A DNA stretch of 12,493 nt, from contig JAWRIT010000009.1 of the NCBI GenBank assembly GCA_040268355.1, forward strand, positions 1 through 12,493, written 5' to 3'. This DNA comes from UBA1367 sp040268355. Lineage in GTDB: Bacteria > Actinomycetota > Coriobacteriia > Coriobacteriales > Atopobiaceae. The first letter of the stretch is position 1. Every line of letters starts with the position of its first letter. Positions 12,442 through 12,493 of this stretch are shown here, piece by piece. The notes under the pieces were generated by a model, which was not told the origin of the DNA, ran no database searches, and saw only the letters and a list, made by a program, of their open reading frames with translations. The position numbers were made by a program, and so were the translations under genes.

Positions 12442-12490
12442 CCTGCCTCCTTGCGGCGAGAGACGGCGGGGGAGGCAGGCACCTGCCTCC
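12442..12490. repeat. GC-rich palindrome with an alternative pairing partner
   Basis: GGAGGCAGG (12471-12479) is complementary to CCTGCCTCC at 12482-12490 (2-base gap) and also to an identical CCTGCCTCC at 12442-12450 (20-base gap). The central arm can pair with only one at a time. GGCAGGCACCTGCC also resembles the GGCACCT core of the repeat at 5174-5237. The element reaches the window edge, so its full extent is unseen. Confidence 0.45.
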
Positions 12491-12493
12491 TGC

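Overview
The window is a chromosomal segment of a high-GC Gram-positive bacterium. The strongly GC-biased codons, the SLC11 magnesium-transporter-type protein (a clade with a known member in Eggerthella lenta) and the YtxH/PRC-barrel gene set suggest an actinobacterium of the class Coriobacteriia (Olsenella/Atopobium/Collinsella-like). That placement is inference. The ssrA gene itself is certain.

Layout. (1) Positions 1-657 hold tmRNA (ssrA, + strand) with its intrinsic terminator. (2) Positions 660-5120 look like a looser accessory segment. It holds a membrane-anchored XRE-type regulator (841-1488, +), about 1.1 kb with no convincing gene but with several repeats and a MITE-like inverted-repeat element (1489-2579), a GNAT acetyltransferase (2580-3077, +), a TraX-family membrane protein (3188-3874, -) and an overlapping ArsR/SdpI pair of the SdpR-SdpI type (5004-4095, -). 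The pair's sigma-A-like promoter is bracketed by two identical palindromic operators. (3) Positions 5174-5237 hold a short tandem intergenic repeat. (4) Positions 5290-12249 form a compact run of minus-strand genes. In transcription order they are a CorC/CNNM-type CBS membrane protein (12249-10930), a stand-alone cyanophycin-synthetase N-domain-like protein (10811-9984), a YtxH protein (9863-9420), a PRC-barrel protein 2 nt after it (9417-8695), a PRC-MgtE_N-CBS membrane protein (8446-6560), and an NRAMP-related transporter 1 nt after that (6558-5290).

How the genes fit together. The last two genes are translationally coupled. The transporter has DAGG where NRAMP has DPGN and APW where NRAMP has MPH, as expected of the NRAMP-related magnesium transporter branch. 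Its partner has the cytosolic Mg2+-sensing domains of MgtE but a membrane domain without the recognisable MgtE pore motif. The simplest reading is a transporter plus a dedicated Mg2+-sensing membrane subunit, preceded by a structured leader of about 170 nt that does not look like the M-box. A CorC/CNNM protein nearby reinforces a divalent-cation theme. The items most worth follow-up are this Mg2+ pair and its leader, the orphan CphA N-domain protein with two HxxEH motifs, and the paired operators of the ArsR/SdpI unit.
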